Part shown: piece after piece, positions 6,212 to 7,734 of the stretch | How positions within the stretch are numbered: the stretch's first letter is position 1 | How the letters are laid out: every line of letters starts with the position of its first letter | NCBI GenBank assembly: GCA_903644035.1 | Contig: CAHJXG010000203.1 | Location: 1-7,734 of the forward strand | From: Rhodospirillales bacterium | Lineage (GTDB): Bacteria; Pseudomonadota; Alphaproteobacteria; Acetobacterales; Acetobacteraceae | Reading direction: 5' to 3' | Length of the DNA stretch: 7,734 bases | Notes under the pieces: model-generated | The model's input: only the letters and a program-made list of their open reading frames with translations | Databases searched by the model: none | What the model was told of the DNA's origin: nothing | Made by a program: the position numbers and the translations under genes

Positions 6212-7065
6212 GCGGGAACGGTCAGCGGGCGGCATGGCTGGCCGGACATGCGGGGATCGAGGCGCGGCGCGTTCCGGACGCCGCAGGATGGCGCGGCCAT
6301 GCGGGGAGGCTGGCAGCCGTGGCCGCGGCGCTGGCCGTCTATGCTGCCGGGCTGATGATGCTGGACATTTCGCCAACGCGGGTCTGGCACGGGCTGGGAC
6401 AACTCGGCACCATCGCCGGGCTGATGCTGCCGCCGAGCGCGGGCGGACATTTCCTGCTGTATCTGGACGCGCTGGGGCAGACCCTGTCGATTGCGTTCCT
6501 GGGCACGATGCTGGCTGCGGGAGTGGCCTTGCCGTTCGGCTTCCTGGCGGCCCGCAACGTGGTCGCGAACCGGATGGTCCACGTCCTGGCCAGGCGCAGC
6601 CTGGATACGGTGCGCAGCATCGACGTGCTGGTCTGGGCCCTGATCTGGATCAACGTCGTGGGACTTGGCCCCTTTGCCGGCGTTCTCGCCATCGCGTCGT
6701 CCGATTGCGGGTCGCTGGCGAAGCTGATGTCCGAGGCGATCGAGACGGCCGACCGCAAGCCGGTCGAGGGCGTGCTGGCCAGCGGAGGCGGCCGGCTGAT
6801 GACGATCCGCTTCGGCCTCGTGCCGCAGGTCCTGCCGATCTTCGCCAGCCAGTTGCTGTATTTCTTCGAGTCGAACACCCGGTCGGCCACCATCATCGGC
6901 ATCGTCGGCGCGGGCGGGATCGGGCTGCATCTGTATGAGCAGATGCGGGTGCTGGAATGGCAAGAGGTCGCCTTCCTGATACTGATGGTGCTGGCGACGG
7001 TGGCGGCCATCGACGTCGTGTCCCGTCGGCTGCGGTTGGCGATCATCGGCCGGCGCGGGGCTTGA
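6208..7065 (+). CDS. phnE: Phosphonate-type ABC importer, permease PhnE (second copy)
   Basis: A second PhnE-type permease of 285 residues. It shares the domain plan of the first copy but is clearly diverged: membrane segment at about 36-53, BPD domain from about 88, coupling loop AIETADRKPVEGVLASGG (177-194) and IIGIVGAGGIGLHLYEQM (229-246). The RKPVEGV and VGAGGIG blocks match the first copy closely, whereas the N-terminal 35 residues do not. Diverged tandem phnE genes are common in alphaproteobacterial phnCDE operons and are thought to form a heterodimeric channel. The GTG start overlaps the preceding stop (GTGA); GGAGA nine bases upstream supports it. This is the last gene of the operon, and 171 bp separate it from the convergent phnM. 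Confidence 0.9.
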   Translation: MSGNGQRAAWLAGHAGIEARRVPDAAGWRGHAGRLAAVAAALAVYAAGLMMLDISPTRVWHGLGQLGTIAGLMLPPSAGGHFLLYLDALGQTLSIAFLGTMLAAGVALPFGFLAARNVVANRMVHVLARRSLDTVRSIDVLVWALIWINVVGLGPFAGVLAIASSDCGSLAKLMSEAIETADRKPVEGVLASGGGRLMTIRFGLVPQVLPIFASQLLYFFESNTRSATIIGIVGAGGIGLHLYEQMRVLEWQEVAFLILMVLATVAAIDVVSRRLRLAIIGRRGA

Positions 7066-7236
7066 GGCGATGTTGCACGCGACCGCGGCGTGAGGCTGCC
7101 GATCACACCCGGGACCTGCCGGCATCGGCTCTCTCCTGCGGCGCTGGCTGGCGCCCGAAGCCGGGTCCTGGCCGGGATCGTGCCGGACATGGCGGCCGCC
7201 GCACCACAGCTATGGCATCACCCGGCCAAGTCCTGA
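7066..7236. other. Intergenic gap between convergent phnE and phnM
   Basis: 171 bp without a convincing gene. It holds a short GC hairpin, GGCGC-TGGCTG-GCGCC (7140-7155), overlapping a second, CCCG-AAGC-CGGG (7154-7165). Neither is followed by a T run on either strand, so intrinsic termination is possible but weakly supported. Confidence 0.4.
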
Positions 7237-7734
7237 TCACGACAGCCGGTCGATCCCCTCGGCCGTGCTGAAGGCGAGGCGGCCGTGCGCGAGAACGGCC
7301 ACCACGCGCGGGCTGTCCCCTGGCGCCACCAGCACGATGTCGGCGCGCTGGCCTTGGGCCAAACTTCCCCGGTCCGTCAGCCCGGCGGCGGCCGCGGGGT
7401 TGGCCGATACCAGCGCCCAGGCCTCGCGCAGGTCCAGCACGCCCTGGGCCGCCAGCAGGAAGGGCGCTTGCAGCAGCGCCGGGTAGTAATAGTCGCTGGT
7501 CAGGATGCGGCAGACCCGCGCCTCCGCCATGCGCGCCGCCGAGCCCCAACCCATGTGCGAGCCGCCGCGGACGACGTTCGGGCTGCCCATCGCCACCCAG
7601 TCCCCCGCCGCCACCGCGGCCCGGGCGACGGCGTCCGACATCGGGAACTCGCAGATCCTGGCGCCGTGCCGGCGGAAGCCGTCCCGCGTGGCGACGCTGT
7701 CGTCGTCGTGGCTTGCCATCGGCAGCCCGGCCGC
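7237..7734 (-). CDS. phnM: PhnM, alpha-D-ribose 1-methylphosphonate 5-triphosphate diphosphatase, C-terminal part
   Basis: The last 165 residues of an amidohydrolase-superfamily enzyme, running off the right edge with the N-terminal part missing (full PhnM is about 380 residues). PhnM removes pyrophosphate from the ribose-phosphonate triphosphate made by PhnGHI, giving the substrate for C-P lyase PhnJ in the cytoplasm. Family motifs are clear: LPMASHDDDS with the metal-site His, GARICEFPMS, MGSPNVVRGGSHMG, and TSDYYYPALLQAPFLL with the Asp expected to be catalytic. The C-terminal small beta domain ends with GQRADIVLVAP and VLAHGRLAFS. The AEFP, NVVRGGSH and SDYYYPALL blocks separate PhnM from other amidohydrolases such as dihydroorotases. 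It converges on phnCDE1E2, so it belongs to a different transcript, probably the end of a phn lyase operon beyond the window. The frame is open to base 7734; the in-frame ATG at 7719 is internal. Confidence 0.92.
   Translation of the reverse strand, partial: AAGLPMASHDDDSVATRDGFRRHGARICEFPMSDAVARAAVAAGDWVAMGSPNVVRGGSHMGWGSAARMAEARVCRILTSDYYYPALLQAPFLLAAQGVLDLREAWALVSANPAAAAGLTDRGSLAQGQRADIVLVAPGDSPRVVAVLAHGRLAFSTAEGIDRLS

Noticed and set aside
5267..7125. Two long overlapping minus-strand open frames opposite the phnE genes
   Set aside because: Low-complexity Arg/Gln/His/Pro-rich translations typical of antisense frames of hydrophobic GC-rich genes.
7140..7165. Overlapping GC hairpins as a bidirectional terminator for phnE and phnM
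   Set aside because: Stems are only four to five base pairs and no T run follows on either strand; recorded only within the intergenic entry.

Overview
The window is about two thirds G+C or more, with genes packed in short operons, frequent GTG starts and 1-4 bp stop/start overlaps. Gene content (ACS-family MFS carrier, NanR-like GntR regulator, phnCDE1E2, phnM, an IS6-type transposase relic) fits a chromosomal region of a high-GC alphaproteobacterium. A Rhodospirillales/Acetobacteraceae-type host is my best guess, but nothing here proves the family.

Left block (1-3027): the 3' end of an MFS organic-acid carrier, a HpcH/HpaI-type aldolase and a D-2-hydroxyacid dehydrogenase form one tightly overlapping operon on the plus strand. 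A GntR/FCD regulator of NanR type converges on it from the minus strand, and the last 37 bp of the two units overlap. This looks like a small uptake and catabolic cassette for a hydroxy acid or sugar acid: import, aldol cleavage, reduction or oxidation of a 2-keto/2-hydroxy acid, and a metabolite-sensing regulator. The substrate cannot be read from the sequence.

Middle (3028-3532): no intact gene. It holds the decayed 3' part of an IS6-family transposase on the minus strand, with an internal deletion, two frameshifts that cancel each other, and a recognisable terminal inverted repeat 10 bp from the first in-frame ATG of the regulator. A weak Pho-box-like direct repeat lies just upstream of phnC.

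Right block (3533-7734): phnC-phnD-phnE1-phnE2 encode a complete phosphonate/phosphite-type ABC importer (ATPase, Tat-type periplasmic binding protein, two different permeases), all on the plus strand with short gaps or overlaps. The 3' half of phnM, a C-P lyase pathway hydrolase, lies on the minus strand and converges on the importer. Importer and phnM suggest phosphonate use through the C-P lyase route. The core lyase genes phnGHIJ are not in the window.

I found no CRISPR array, tRNA, rRNA or clearly new system. The most unusual points are the relic IS at the junction of the two blocks, the altered ligand-pocket position in PhnD, and the unassigned aldolase/dehydrogenase cassette.
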